A DNA stretch of 64,000 nucleotides from Calothrix sp. HK-06 (GCF_001904745.1 NZ_MRCD01000015.1:1-64000), one strand, 5' to 3'; shown: positions 1 to 7,917, numbered from the stretch's first letter. The notes: generated by a model not told the origin, from the sequence alone. Made by a program: numbers and translations.

Positions 1-3
1 TAA

Positions 4-234
4 TTGGTTTACCCATTGCTGCTACTGTACCTCACTAGACTAAGAAACGCTATATCTGAAAAACCACAAGTAGGTAAAAATACTCGATTCAATCACGCTA
101 TCAAATCTTTAAATATTGATAATTTTGAGCATTGGAATTCTGAAGCAATAAATAAACGACAAGAAATATTAGCAAATTTAGCAACAAAAGTTTGGGGCAT
201 GTCAGAAGTTCTAGAATATGATATAGCTTTTTGA
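4..234 (+). pseudogene. C-terminal remnant of a GmrSD-like (DUF262/DUF1524) protein
   Basis: The 76-residue frame is open from a TAA at positions 1-3 to a TGA at 232-234, and its first possible start is TTG. The C-terminal half, with FNHAIKSLN, then FEHWNSEAINKRQEILANLA and KVWGM, resembles the end of the DUF1524 HNH-type nuclease domain found in GmrSD-like modification-dependent restriction enzymes. It lacks the HNH catalytic core, and the TAA directly upstream suggests a broken gene whose body lies left of the window. The family call rests on pattern memory of a short segment. It could instead be an unrelated small protein. Confidence 0.4.
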
Positions 235-451
235 CAAATAAATTTAAGTTTGTTGAAAATCGCTTATTTGAAATTATTGAGTATAGTCCTACTATGTTGG
301 TAACATTTTAACAGGCAGCATAAATCACGAGGCGTGGGAGGTAATATACGGATTATATACTTATTCACCCTGAAAAGCCTGATTTTGTCCTGATACCCTA
401 CAAATCATAGTGGATACAGAGATTAGTAGATGCACCCTGATTAAACTTTTG

Positions 452-480
452 ACCTCAGTCCTTTATGGGCTGGGGTTTTC
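452..480 (+). terminator. Intrinsic terminator-like hairpin
   Basis: A ten-base arm ACCTCAGTCC (452-461) pairs, with G-T wobbles, with GGGCTGGGGT (467-476) across a five-base loop. The hairpin is followed by TTTTC. It lies about 220 bases after the remnant at 4-234 and would end rightward transcription. Confidence 0.5.
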
Positions 481-514
481 TGTAATCACAATTTGGAACT
501 GGTGCGTTAGAATT

Positions 515-574
515 GGTGCGTGACACTACAAGTTTTATAATGTTGGTTGAAATTTGTTCGTAGCGTCACGCACC
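515..574. repeat. Dispersed hairpin repeat, GGTGCGTGACxCTAC family, copy 1
   Basis: The left arm GGTGCGTGACACTAC (515-529) matches the reverse complement of GTAGCGTCACGCACC (560-574) at 14 of 15 positions. A second copy at 54331-54388 shares the arms and the following ACAAGTxTTATAA. The element looks like a small non-autonomous palindromic repeat. Confidence 0.7.
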
Positions 575-605
575 CTACGGTTTTTATGTGCCAATCGCGT
601 AAGTT

Positions 606-1544
606 TTAGCTCAGTTTTTCTAGAGATTCGTTTTTTTCTGGTACTGCTTGAATGATTTTTTTACGGCGCCCAAAAAATATGTAGTAAAAGATTAAACTTT
701 GTAAAAGGAATATCAAAACTTCTAGTCTTGGGTCTCCAGTATCTTTTGCCGTCCACATTGCTGGTGCTGCGAGTACAGAATCTTTTGTGGTCACGAATAA
801 GAAACTAAGGTTGTTTGCTGCGTGGACGCCTAATGCTAGTTCTAATCGATTATCTTTAAGAGTTATTAAAGCAGTTAAGGCGCCGAATCCAAAGTAAAAA
901 AGCGCTATCCATGCTCCCCGTTGCATTTCTGGGTTGAATAAATGTGGCAGCATGAATAATATACTGGTAAGAAAAATTAATACTAATCGATTTCGAGTAA
1001 TATGGCTGAATGCTTGAAGCAGGTATCCACGAAAAAATAATTCTTCACTTGATGTTTGAATTGGGGTAAGTATTAATGCTGATATTAAAAGTGCGAACCA
1101 CTGCGATGGGTTAAAGGTAAATTCGTAGTTTTTCGCGTCTAAAATTATACCTGTTGCTACTAAGACTGCCTGCATTAAAAACCATACACCAAATCCGGCT
1201 AGTATACGTTGGAAGTTAACTGTTGAATCTCCACTAATTAAGCTCCGGAATTTACGCTTATGTAACCATTTGACGGCAATAAATATACCTACAGCAAAAA
1301 ATATAGATGCAAGATTTAATGTAATAAAAGTTTCAACAGAGGCTGATTTCAAAAACGTGCTGACTTGCTCTACTGAAAAATCAGCAAAACTTAAACCACG
1401 TTGTAACAAAATAATTATAATAGCAATACTTGTGACAATACTGCCGATAACAATCCAGAAAAATAATATCAGGAGTATTGCTAGCAAATGGCGCCACCAA
1501 CTATTTTTACCTTGTTGCGCGATTTCCAGGTAACTGTGACTCAT
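606..1544 (-). CDS. CPBP-family intramembrane glutamic endopeptidase
   Basis: This 312-residue multi-pass membrane protein belongs to the CPBP (Abi/CaaX protease-like) family. About eight hydrophobic segments are visible, the first at residues 18-47. The hallmark motif is SSEELFFRG, with the paired glutamates at about 167-168 and arginine at 172. It is followed by a LPHLFNPE segment near 200 and by GVHAANN near 240, which supply the usual histidine and asparagine. Such proteins cleave substrates within the membrane; the substrate here is unknown. The gene stands alone, downstream of and co-directional with the patatin-like gene, with repeats between them. A role in maturing a secreted peptide or in stress is possible but not shown. 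Confidence 0.85.
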   Translation of the reverse strand: MSHSYLEIAQQGKNSWWRHLLAILLILFFWIVIGSIVTSIAIIIILLQRGLSFADFSVEQVSTFLKSASVETFITLNLASIFFAVGIFIAVKWLHKRKFRSLISGDSTVNFQRILAGFGVWFLMQAVLVATGIILDAKNYEFTFNPSQWFALLISALILTPIQTSSEELFFRGYLLQAFSHITRNRLVLIFLTSILFMLPHLFNPEMQRGAWIALFYFGFGALTALITLKDNRLELALGVHAANNLSFLFVTTKDSVLAAPAMWTAKDTGDPRLEVLIFLLQSLIFYYIFFGRRKKIIQAVPEKNESLEKLS

Positions 1545-1623
1545 AGATATTGAGTGAAATATACTCGCGGTTGTACGAATGTTACTAACTACAACAGCAA
1601 ATCAGCAAATTTCGTAGAAACCC

Positions 1624-1690
1624 AGAAACCAGGTTTCTTTATTGAAATATTGTAATCAAAACGACGATTGTGCGTAGAAACCTGGTTTCT
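1624..1690. repeat. Dispersed ~66-bp element with AGAAACC(N)GGTTTCT ends
   Basis: Two 15-base palindromes, AGAAACCAGGTTTCT (1624-1638) and AGAAACCTGGTTTCT (1676-1690), flank an AT-rich core beginning TTTATTGAAATATTGTAAT. Elements with the same plan lie at 55967-56031 and 56990-57055. The right part forms the 3' end of the patatin-like coding region. Confidence 0.8.
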
Positions 1691-2540
1691 TAATATATCT
1701 CCCTTTTTCTAATCCGTGTTGATAAACTGCTATTAGTCCTTCTTCAGTAGCATTTGTAAAATCAACGCCCAATTCTTTTGTGTCCATATCTGGCTTAATA
1801 ATATAGATATCGGCGCCGTTATAATGCTCGGATATTTCCTCTAACTGAAACATATCGCGGTACAGTACACCAGGTTCATTACTAATTGCGATTACTTTTT
1901 TGTATCCTGCTTTCACCATTTCTATAGCTGGGCACATACAAGTATATGATGCATCAATATAAGGTTTTTGATTTATCCAAGCTGGAATATCCCAAGCATG
2001 TAGCATTCGACTCGAAGCGTAAGTAACTTCATCAAAATTACTAGCGTTAAGGTGTAATTTGTTGTTTTTTGTACTGAATAATTCTAACTGTAAATGTTCA
2101 TCAACCCATGTGCGCTGTTTTTTTGCCGCAGCTACTAATAGTTTTCTTCCTAGGCGCCGCGCTTTATGGGTTTGCGTTTCGCTTGCTGCTTCTTCAGTAA
2201 TTACAGCACTGGTGGCAATAATTAATTCTGGTGTATCTGGCGCAAATAATTTTGTCTTAGGTGGGCTAAAGTTTGCAATTCCTCCTAAAACTATTTTACT
2301 CATTCCTATATCTGGTTGTTGAAGATATTTTGCTCCAGCTAGCCAATAATTTACACCAAGTTGATTTGCTTTTCCTATAGCTGCCCAAGCTGTGGGTAAA
2401 ACCGATGATGATGCAGCAGCGTAAACATCAGCAACTATTCCTGCTGTTTCTAATGCGCTTAATACACCGTGGGCAAAGGCGCCTTTAAAACTGCCTGATG
2501 CACAAGCTATAGCTAATGATTTTTTTGGATGTGGTGCCAT
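1656..2540 (-). CDS. Patatin-like phospholipase-family protein, atypical nucleophile motif
   Basis: The N-terminus of this 294-residue protein (LAIACASGSFKGAFAHGVL, residues 9-27) matches the patatin oxyanion-hole region. The strand-turn expected to carry the GxSxG nucleophile reads AAASSSVLP at residues 41-49, so both motif glycines are absent although serines remain. A later PYIDASYT fits the second catalytic motif (Asp-Gly/Ala). Patatins hydrolyse membrane lipids; whether this one is active is uncertain. The last residues, KKPGFYAQSSF, are encoded by the repeat at 1624-1690, so the original stop was probably replaced when the repeat arrived. Confidence 0.7.
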   Translation of the reverse strand: MAPHPKKSLAIACASGSFKGAFAHGVLSALETAGIVADVYAAASSSVLPTAWAAIGKANQLGVNYWLAGAKYLQQPDIGMSKIVLGGIANFSPPKTKLFAPDTPELIIATSAVITEEAASETQTHKARRLGRKLLVAAAKKQRTWVDEHLQLELFSTKNNKLHLNASNFDEVTYASSRMLHAWDIPAWINQKPYIDASYTCMCPAIEMVKAGYKKVIAISNEPGVLYRDMFQLEEISEHYNGADIYIIKPDMDTKELGVDFTNATEEGLIAVYQHGLEKGRYIKKPGFYAQSSF

Positions 2541-2670
2541 TGCTTTTACCTTGCCAATTAATACTGTAATGAAATATACATTAATAATTAATAATAATTC
2601 TTCCTAATGAGTGATGTTTCAGAATCGCAAAAATGTCTATCTTATTAAGCGAACAACTTTGGTATTAATT

Positions 2671-2931
2671 ATGCAGCCTCACTTTCAACACGATACATCT
2701 GATCTCGCTGAGTTTATTGAAGAATACAATTGCTTCTTAAAGCATTACGGAGAATCACAAGCTTTTAAAAAAAAAAACACACATGTACGAGATAACACTG
2801 AGAAAATTTCAGAGTATACACAAGCAGTAGACGCACATCTTGATGCAACAAAGGCTTACATACGACTTGTTGGCATATACGAACGTCTCATTCTAAAATG
2901 CTGGAATAGTGTACATACGCAAGATTATTAA
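2671..2931 (+). CDS. Small hypothetical protein
   Basis: The start at 2671 gives 86 residues beginning MQPHFQHD; an in-frame ATG at 2611 would add 20 less convincing residues. The protein is soluble, mixed-charge and probably helical, with a lysine run encoded by an A10-type tract near 2767. I recognise no domain. It converges on the GST gene at 2928-3590 and overlaps its end by four bases. It lies between two leftward genes, so it may be a genuine small gene or chance coding. Confidence 0.45.
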   Translation: MQPHFQHDTSDLAEFIEEYNCFLKHYGESQAFKKKNTHVRDNTEKISEYTQAVDAHLDATKAYIRLVGIYERLILKCWNSVHTQDY

Positions 2932-3590
2932 GTTTTACTCGCTTGCCTAATTTTTCTAATCTGTATTATCAGAAAAACTCTTTTAAATTGCTCAAATTCT
3001 TCTGTACTTAATTCGGTATGAATCCATGCTTCACGTTGCGTTAAGCGTTCATACCAGTTATTCAATTTTGGATATTCACTTAAATTAAAGCCAGATTTTG
3101 CTAGTAAAGATATATCAGTCCCAGCTACAATATCAGCCAAGCTTAAAGTATCACCTCCGAAATATAGATTTTCCCCCAGCGTTGTAGTGAAAAATTGAAA
3201 TACAGTATGAATGTGCTGCTTGGCTTGTATATATATTGGTGAATCCGGCTCTTTGAAAATGAATGAAATGGCTTTTGGTAGTAATTCATTACTAGAAACC
3301 AATTGCACCATTTTTACTGTTGCTCTTTGTTGTGGTTCGTTTGGTATAAGTGCAGGCGCTGGATATTTGGCTTCTAAATAATCTAAAATTGCTAGTGACT
3401 CTATTACTCGAAAACCATCATCTACTATTACAGGGACATGGTGAAATGGGTTTAACTCTAAATATTCAGGCGCCATTTGGTCGCCATTTAAGTTTACTAC
3501 TATTGGTTCAAACTCAATTTGCTTTTCTAATAAACCACGCCATACACGTCTTGCCATAGGTGAACGTGGATTGTAATAAAATTTCAACAT
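2928..3590 (-). CDS. Glutathione S-transferase family protein
   Basis: This 220-residue protein opens with a thioredoxin-fold domain, MLKFYYNPRSPMARRVWRGL. It carries the characteristic cis-proline segment HHVPVIVDD followed by IESLAILDYLEAKYP (about residues 50-75), which binds glutathione. An all-alpha C-terminal domain follows, containing LSLADIVAGTDI. The family conjugates or reduces electrophiles with glutathione. A TetR-type operator (AGACTGAACGGTCT, 3614-3627) lies 24 bases before the start and closely matches those before the second GST and tetR, so the gene is probably induced with them. The substrate is not predictable. Confidence 0.88.
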   Translation of the reverse strand: MLKFYYNPRSPMARRVWRGLLEKQIEFEPIVVNLNGDQMAPEYLELNPFHHVPVIVDDGFRVIESLAILDYLEAKYPAPALIPNEPQQRATVKMVQLVSSNELLPKAISFIFKEPDSPIYIQAKQHIHTVFQFFTTTLGENLYFGGDTLSLADIVAGTDISLLAKSGFNLSEYPKLNNWYERLTQREAWIHTELSTEEFEQFKRVFLIIQIRKIRQASKT

Positions 3591-3613
3591 TTTGCTTTAC
3601 TCCTTGATAAAAA

Positions 3614-3627
3614 AGACTGAACGGTCT
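3614..3627. promoter_or_regulatory. TetR-type operator 1 (before GST)
   Basis: AGACTGAACGGTCT is an imperfect AGACC-N4-GGTCT palindrome, 24 bases upstream of the GST start. The same motif occurs at 5164-5177 and 5868-5881. It is the probable binding site of the TetR protein encoded at 5219-5821. Confidence 0.7.
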
Positions 3628-3649
3628 GTTTATGCACAAAAAAATACGT

Positions 3650-4405
3650 CTATAATTGCCAGTCTGTACTTCCAACAAAAATTGTTGCCCCAGTTTCTAA
3701 TTGGTCATCGAGTGCTGAAGAAGCAATAGCGTGGGCAAATTCCTCTACTGTCGGAAGAACACCTGCTTGTTGTTGCCGCTTTTCAATCAAACCTGGATTT
3801 TGCCGTTGCATCAGTTTGGGTGTTATTGTACCTTCGATTAAATCACCGCTAACTACAACAAGTTTGATATCTCTTTTTGATAATTCTGGTATATAAGCAC
3901 GTAATGCTTCTTCACCTGCTTTTTTGCTTTGCGCTACTGGTTCATATAGTGGGTAAACAGGTTTACTTCCGTAGAAGTGGGCTAAGTGACTGGTGACAAA
4001 TACTATACGTCCACCATCTGACATTAAAGGTAACGACAAATCAACAGCACGCTTTTGTGCAGTTAGATTTAGTTGCATTGGGTAGTCAGCGTCTTTGCCT
4101 TTTTCTAATCCACCACTAGCATTAAGAATAAGTACATCAAGACGATTAAATTTTTCTTGTACTGACTTTATCATCTGCTTCATGTCGCTCTCGTTTGTTA
4201 AGTCTGCCTGAGCGAGTAAAGCTTGGCGCCCTTTTTCTCGTACAATGTTGGCAACTTCTTCTGCACGCGACCTTTTACTGTGATAGTTAATTACTATATT
4301 TAATCCTGCTTCTGCTAGAATATAGGCTGTGTTGGCGCCAACTCCTCGTGATGCTCCTGTAATTAGAGCGACTCGTTCTAAATCATTTTTCATTGCAAAC
4401 CTCAT
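3650..4405 (-). CDS. SDR-family oxidoreductase with displaced catalytic tyrosine
   Basis: This 251-residue protein has a short-chain dehydrogenase Rossmann fold. The cofactor motif TGASRGVG lies near residues 18-25, LILNASGG near 95, and the catalytic serine is probably in VTSHLAH. In the usual YxxxK position the sequence is VAQSK, although a tyrosine lies two residues before it (YEPVAQSKKAGE). I believe this arrangement occurs in a distinct SDR subgroup. It probably acts as an NAD(P)H-dependent carbonyl reductase. The start codon overlaps the stop of the upstream GST gene (TAATG), indicating a translationally coupled two-gene operon under the operator at 5164. Confidence 0.85.
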   Translation of the reverse strand: MRFAMKNDLERVALITGASRGVGANTAYILAEAGLNIVINYHSKRSRAEEVANIVREKGRQALLAQADLTNESDMKQMIKSVQEKFNRLDVLILNASGGLEKGKDADYPMQLNLTAQKRAVDLSLPLMSDGGRIVFVTSHLAHFYGSKPVYPLYEPVAQSKKAGEEALRAYIPELSKRDIKLVVVSGDLIEGTITPKLMQRQNPGLIEKRQQQAGVLPTVEEFAHAIASSALDDQLETGATIFVGSTDWQL

Positions 4406-5145
4406 TAATTATTTCTTTCACGATACAAACGTAATACAAATTGCCCTGCTGGTGTTTTCCGAAATTGATTTATCTCTTTTGCCATATTTATAGGAAAGTT
4501 ATCTACGCTACCTCGTGTCGCTGGGTGTTCGGGGGGTGCGATTGTTGGTGCAGCGAGTGCGGCAAATGTAATATCTGCTGCGGAAAGTTTATCTCCTACT
4601 AAGTAAGGGCGCCCGTCTGCTAATCTATTGCTAACTTGTTCAAAAATTTGCTTTATCTTCTCACGTGTTTCAATATTGGATTCAGGAGTGATATTAAATT
4701 TTTTACAAGCCAGCGCGCGAGTTTTCGGAAAAATTACTGGAAATAATACACGTTGTATCCAAGGTACATTTCTACACCATGCTTGTTTTATAAGTTTGGG
4801 GTCGTTTATAGTATGAGAATAGCCCCAAAGTCTTGTTAAAACACCTAATTGCTCATTAAATAGTTCTTCTAACTCTTCAAATTTTTGTCTTAACTCTATT
4901 GGGTTGGGGTATAATTTTTTATCAGATGAAGCAATGGAATCAAGATATTTCAAACAATCCGTTGAGTCTAAAAATATACCGTCTTTTGTAGCGAGAATCG
5001 GTGTTGTTTTACCACCAAAACGAGGCGCCACGAATAAATGGAATGGTGGAGAATGGCATTCTTCAACATATGATATTTTTAAGTGGTCTAATGCCCATCT
5101 GACTTTTTCACAGTAATGGCTAATGGGGATTGTAATTAAACGCAT
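4405..5145 (-). CDS. Glutathione S-transferase family protein, second copy
   Basis: This 246-residue protein has an N-terminal thioredoxin-like domain. It begins MRLITIPISHYCEKVRWALD, with a Ser/Cys near the usual active-site position. KTTPILATKDG supplies the cis-proline and LDSTDCLKYLD the glutathione gamma-glutamyl site. The C-terminal helical domain contains LVGDKLSAADITFAALAAP. It is the first gene of an operon with the SDR gene, with a one-base stop/start overlap, and is preceded by a TetR-type operator. GST plus SDR suggests detoxification of a reactive carbonyl or electrophile. Confidence 0.87.
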   Translation of the reverse strand: MRLITIPISHYCEKVRWALDHLKISYVEECHSPPFHLFVAPRFGGKTTPILATKDGIFLDSTDCLKYLDSIASSDKKLYPNPIELRQKFEELEELFNEQLGVLTRLWGYSHTINDPKLIKQAWCRNVPWIQRVLFPVIFPKTRALACKKFNITPESNIETREKIKQIFEQVSNRLADGRPYLVGDKLSAADITFAALAAPTIAPPEHPATRGSVDNFPINMAKEINQFRKTPAGQFVLRLYRERNN

Positions 5146-5163
5146 AAGTTTTAGATTAAAAAG

Positions 5164-5177
5164 AGACCGAATGGTTT
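5164..5177. promoter_or_regulatory. TetR-type operator 2 (before GST-SDR operon)
   Basis: AGACCGAATGGTTT lies 19 bases upstream of the GST start at 5145. It matches the palindrome AGACCGATTGGTCT at 5868 at 12 of 14 positions, so it is a slightly weakened version of the same site. Confidence 0.7.
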
Positions 5178-5218
5178 GTTTTTAAGTAAAAAAAACAAGT
5201 TGAGCCAACACAAGATAT

Positions 5219-5821
5219 CTACACCCTTAGATGGGTATTAATATAATTGGTTAAATGTTTGATTGCTCGTTCAAGGTGTATTGAGTTATCGTTAAGTTTG
5301 CTCATCATTACAGAACCTTCGAGTAGGGAAATAAGTATTGATGCAACCTCGTCAGCGTCAATATTTGGATTAACTTCTCCTTTTTTAATGCCTTTTTCGA
5401 TAATACGACGAAAAAGCTGGCGCCATGAATCCATAGCTTGCTGTGCGCGTGCTTTTAAAGCTGGGTGCGCGTCATCGCTTTCTATTGCAGTATTTAGTAA
5501 TGGACATCCACCTTTGATAATAGGATGTTGGGGATTATCTATATATATACGGAACACATCAACAATCGCTTGCAAACGTTCTATAGCATTTTGCTTACTT
5601 GCCCACGCTTCACGGTAACGTCTCTGAATTTGCAAAACTGCATAATCGAACGCTTGTAACGCTAAATCGTCTTTACTTCGGAAGTGGTTATAAATTCCCC
5701 CTTTCTGCAACCCAGTCACCTGCATAATATCTGACATCGAAGAACCCGCATATCCTTGTTGGTTAAACAAAGATGCTGCTTTCTCGATAATCATCGCCTT
5801 GGTGTTATCGCCTTTCGACAT
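5219..5821 (-). CDS. TetR/AcrR-family transcriptional repressor
   Basis: With the start at 5821 the protein has 200 residues beginning MSKGDNTKAMIIEKAASLF. The N-terminal helix-turn-helix includes SMSDIMQVTGLQKGGIYNHFRSKDDLALQAF (about residues 28-58), typical of the AcrR/YcdC-like group. The C-terminal helical domain is the ligand and dimer module. A longer frame reaches 5896, but it runs through the palindromes at 5833 and 5868, so those residues are unlikely to be real. Three matching operators upstream of itself and both GST units indicate autoregulation and control of the GST-SDR genes. The inducer is unknown. Confidence 0.88.
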   Translation of the reverse strand: MSKGDNTKAMIIEKAASLFNQQGYAGSSMSDIMQVTGLQKGGIYNHFRSKDDLALQAFDYAVLQIQRRYREAWASKQNAIERLQAIVDVFRIYIDNPQHPIIKGGCPLLNTAIESDDAHPALKARAQQAMDSWRQLFRRIIEKGIKKGEVNPNIDADEVASILISLLEGSVMMSKLNDNSIHLERAIKHLTNYINTHLRV

Positions 5822-5832
5822 CTTGAATGTAG

Positions 5833-5852
5833 AGACGCGATATATCGCGTCT
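5833..5852. repeat. Perfect 20-bp palindrome of the AGAGACGCGA family
   Basis: AGACGCGATATATCGCGTCT reads identically on both strands. It sits 11 bases before the tetR start and belongs to the dispersed GTAGAGACGCG hairpins also present at 17292 and 26237. Its position could affect tetR transcription, but its dispersed nature argues against a TetR-specific site. Confidence 0.7.
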
Positions 5853-5867
5853 GTGCGCTCGTGATTA

Positions 5868-5881
5868 AGACCGATTGGTCT
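5868..5881. promoter_or_regulatory. TetR-type operator 3 (before tetR)
   Basis: AGACCGATTGGTCT has perfect five-base arms and lies 46 bases upstream of the chosen tetR start. It fits an autoregulatory site. Confidence 0.75.
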
Positions 5882-5934
5882 GACATTAGCACACAAATAA
5901 TTAGAAGGTCAAGAGGATAATTTTGGAGATTTTA

Positions 5935-6963
5935 TTATTTGGAAGTTCCTAAAATTGCATCTTCGGTTGCATAATCTAGTAAGTACGGTGCCGCAAACTG
6001 AGTTGGTTGTTGAGGTGTATTTGCACGCTGCCAATTAATTGTTCGCTGCAATGCTTCATCAGAAGAGACAATTTCTTTGTATCCTAACTCCTGACGAATC
6101 CGAGTTGAGTCTACTAACCAATCTTGTTTTACATTGAGTGGTAATTTCCACTGTAGTGGTAATTGATTTTCGGGTATAGTTACAACTTTACCCTGCCATT
6201 GAGCTATTTTTCCAATTTGAGTAGTACGTTCAGCTTCATTTTTGTTTTCTATATCAGCAACGTGATAAATACGATTTGTTGCACGTGCATTTGTTACTGT
6301 TAGTGCTATTGCATACGCAACATTTTCTACATAACCGTAAGAACCTCGCCAATTAGCTACGCTTTCTGGCAATACAATAGCAGGACGGTTATCATCGATA
6401 CGTTGTAAGTACGGAAATAAACGATGCAATGGGTCATTTTCACCGTATACCATTGGCAAACGTATTATTGTTCCAGGTAAATTTGGGTTTGACATTACAG
6501 CCTTTTCAACCAGGATTTTTTCATAATCATCTGGCGCCTGTAAAGGTTTATTTGGCATTTCCCGAAATGGGTAAAGTGAAGTACGCAAAGGAGAATCTTC
6601 GGTTAATGGTACTGGTACGATATTTGATTCTTTTCCTAGAAGCACATCGTAAGCTTGATATACATCCATACTACTAACTGCAACTACACGTGCTTGTATG
6701 TTTTCGAGTGCTTCAAATAATGCACGTACATCGTGTTCGGTATACGCAATCATATCCAATACGACTTTGGGAGAAAGTTGCTGTAACTTATCTTTTATTT
6801 GGATGATATTCTTTCGTTCTCCCAAAATTTCATGCACACCTGCTGGTAATTTAGTAGTTGTTTTTCCTCGATGAAATATAGTTACCTCGTGTCCCATTTG
6901 TGTAAGATAGCGAATAACAGGAGGCCCGATAAAATTTGTGCCTCCTATAATTATAATTTTCAT
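5935..6963 (-). CDS. NAD-dependent epimerase/dehydratase family protein
   Basis: This 342-residue extended/atypical SDR begins MKIIIIGGTNFIGPPVIRYL, with the GGTxFIG nucleotide-binding loop. The later segments VVAVSSMDVY and IIRLPMVYG are typical of this group. Related proteins act on NDP-sugars or on RNA/isoprenoid substrates, so the exact reaction cannot be named. The start lies two bases beyond the original stop of the broken cupin gene, implying one transcript (cupin-epimerase). No signal peptide or membrane segment is seen. Confidence 0.8.
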   Translation of the reverse strand: MKIIIIGGTNFIGPPVIRYLTQMGHEVTIFHRGKTTTKLPAGVHEILGERKNIIQIKDKLQQLSPKVVLDMIAYTEHDVRALFEALENIQARVVAVSSMDVYQAYDVLLGKESNIVPVPLTEDSPLRTSLYPFREMPNKPLQAPDDYEKILVEKAVMSNPNLPGTIIRLPMVYGENDPLHRLFPYLQRIDDNRPAIVLPESVANWRGSYGYVENVAYAIALTVTNARATNRIYHVADIENKNEAERTTQIGKIAQWQGKVVTIPENQLPLQWKLPLNVKQDWLVDSTRIRQELGYKEIVSSDEALQRTINWQRANTPQQPTQFAAPYLLDYATEDAILGTSK

Positions 6964-6965
6964 GA

Positions 6966-7283
6966 CTACCTCTCAAATACTCCTATTGCGCCTAAACGAA
7001 TTGTAATAATCTCTACATCTGTAATTGCTTAATGTGGCCCGTTTTTTTCATTGACAGGTGTAGACCAAAACGTACCTGCTGTACACTGGCGCCCAGCGGT
7101 TTCAATAATTCCATCCAGAACATATACATATTCATCGCAAGGGTGATAATGAACTGGTATTACTGTACCTGCTGCCATTTTGAGTCTATGTATTGAGCCT
7201 TGTGGTACTGGTACTGCTAGTGGTAAAATTTGGGCGCCGGGAAAGTCTTTTAATTCTTGCCACTGCTGATTATTATTGAACAT
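6966..7283 (-). pseudogene. Cupin-domain protein interrupted by an in-frame stop
   Basis: The open frame at 7029-7283 codes for 84 residues of a cupin, with PVHYHPCDEYVYVLDG as the metal-site motif, and stops after ...NEKNGPH. The same frame continues past the TAA without further interruption: AITDVEIITIRLG, then AIGVFER, and a TAG at 6966-6968. The expected 105-residue cupin is therefore cut by one codon, most simply AAA to TAA. The original stop is two bases from the epimerase start. The 84-residue product lacks the last cupin strands and may be non-functional. A sequencing error or readthrough would be alternative explanations. Confidence 0.8.
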
Positions 7284-7330
7284 TTAAATCCCCCCTAACC
7301 CCCCTTGATAAGGGGGAAATAAGAAAATAA

Positions 7331-7912
7331 TTATTTTTGAATGATACTGTCAATGAATCCATAAGTTTTTGCTTCAAGAGCGCTCATCACTAAATCTCTT
7401 TCAGTATCAAGCTTTATTTTTTCTACCGACTGATTTGTATTAGCAGCTAATATGTTATTGATAGATTCCTTTAAGTAAATAAATTCTTTAGCTGCTATTT
7501 CAATATCACTGGCTTTTCCCTCAGTACTTAATATTGGTTGACGTATTGAAATCCGCGCATTTGGAAGTGCATATCTTTTCCCTTTAGTACCTGAAGATAG
7601 TAAAAGCGTTGCTGTTGCACTCGCAGTACCAATACATACAGTAGATAGATTAGTACGAAGTTGAGTGATAACGTCGTATACAGCGAGTGCAGTTGTTAAG
7701 GCGCCTCCGTTACTGTTGATATATAATGCAATATCTTTATCTGGGTCTTCTGCATCAAGAAATAGCATTTGGGCTATAATTAAATTTGCTACTTCTTCTG
7801 TTAACTCTCCACGTAAGAAAATAATTCTTTCTACAAGTAATCGAGAATAAATTTCAAACTGCTGTGGCGCCTGAATCACAGTAGCAAATCCAAGTTGTGA
7901 AGGATTATTCAT
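7331..7912 (-). CDS. ClpP-like protein lacking catalytic Ser and His (ClpR-type)
   Basis: This 193-residue protein aligns over its whole length with the ClpP encoded at 26293-26901 (for example YSRLLxERIIFL and [15 protein letters not shown]). The catalytic serine of LAASMGA is alanine here (GTASATAT, position 99), and the histidine of IMIHQP is arginine (ISIRQP, position 124). The third residue (DTERD, 173) is kept. It is thus catalytically dead as a peptidase. Cyanobacteria and plastids use an inactive ClpR subunit in mixed Clp rings, but this copy looks closer to ClpP than to standard ClpR. It could be an extra ring subunit. It lies among accessory genes. Confidence 0.82.
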   Translation of the reverse strand: MNNPSQLGFATVIQAPQQFEIYSRLLVERIIFLRGELTEEVANLIIAQMLFLDAEDPDKDIALYINSNGGALTTALAVYDVITQLRTNLSTVCIGTASATATLLLSSGTKGKRYALPNARISIRQPILSTEGKASDIEIAAKEFIYLKESINNILAANTNQSVEKIKLDTERDLVMSALEAKTYGFIDSIIQK

Positions 7913-7917
7913 ATATA

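Larger units (their letters stand above)
235..605. other. Gene-free gap with a terminator and a dispersed repeat
   Basis: No credible coding frame is seen here. The gap holds the hairpin at 452-480 and the GGTGCGTGAC repeat at 515-574; the remainder is AT-rich and unexplained. Confidence 0.5.

Noticed and set aside
5833-5852. The 20-bp palindrome as a tetR-specific operator
   Set aside because: The same arms occur at 17292 and 26237 away from tetR, so it is primarily a dispersed repeat. The AGACC-N4-GGTCT sites are the better operators.
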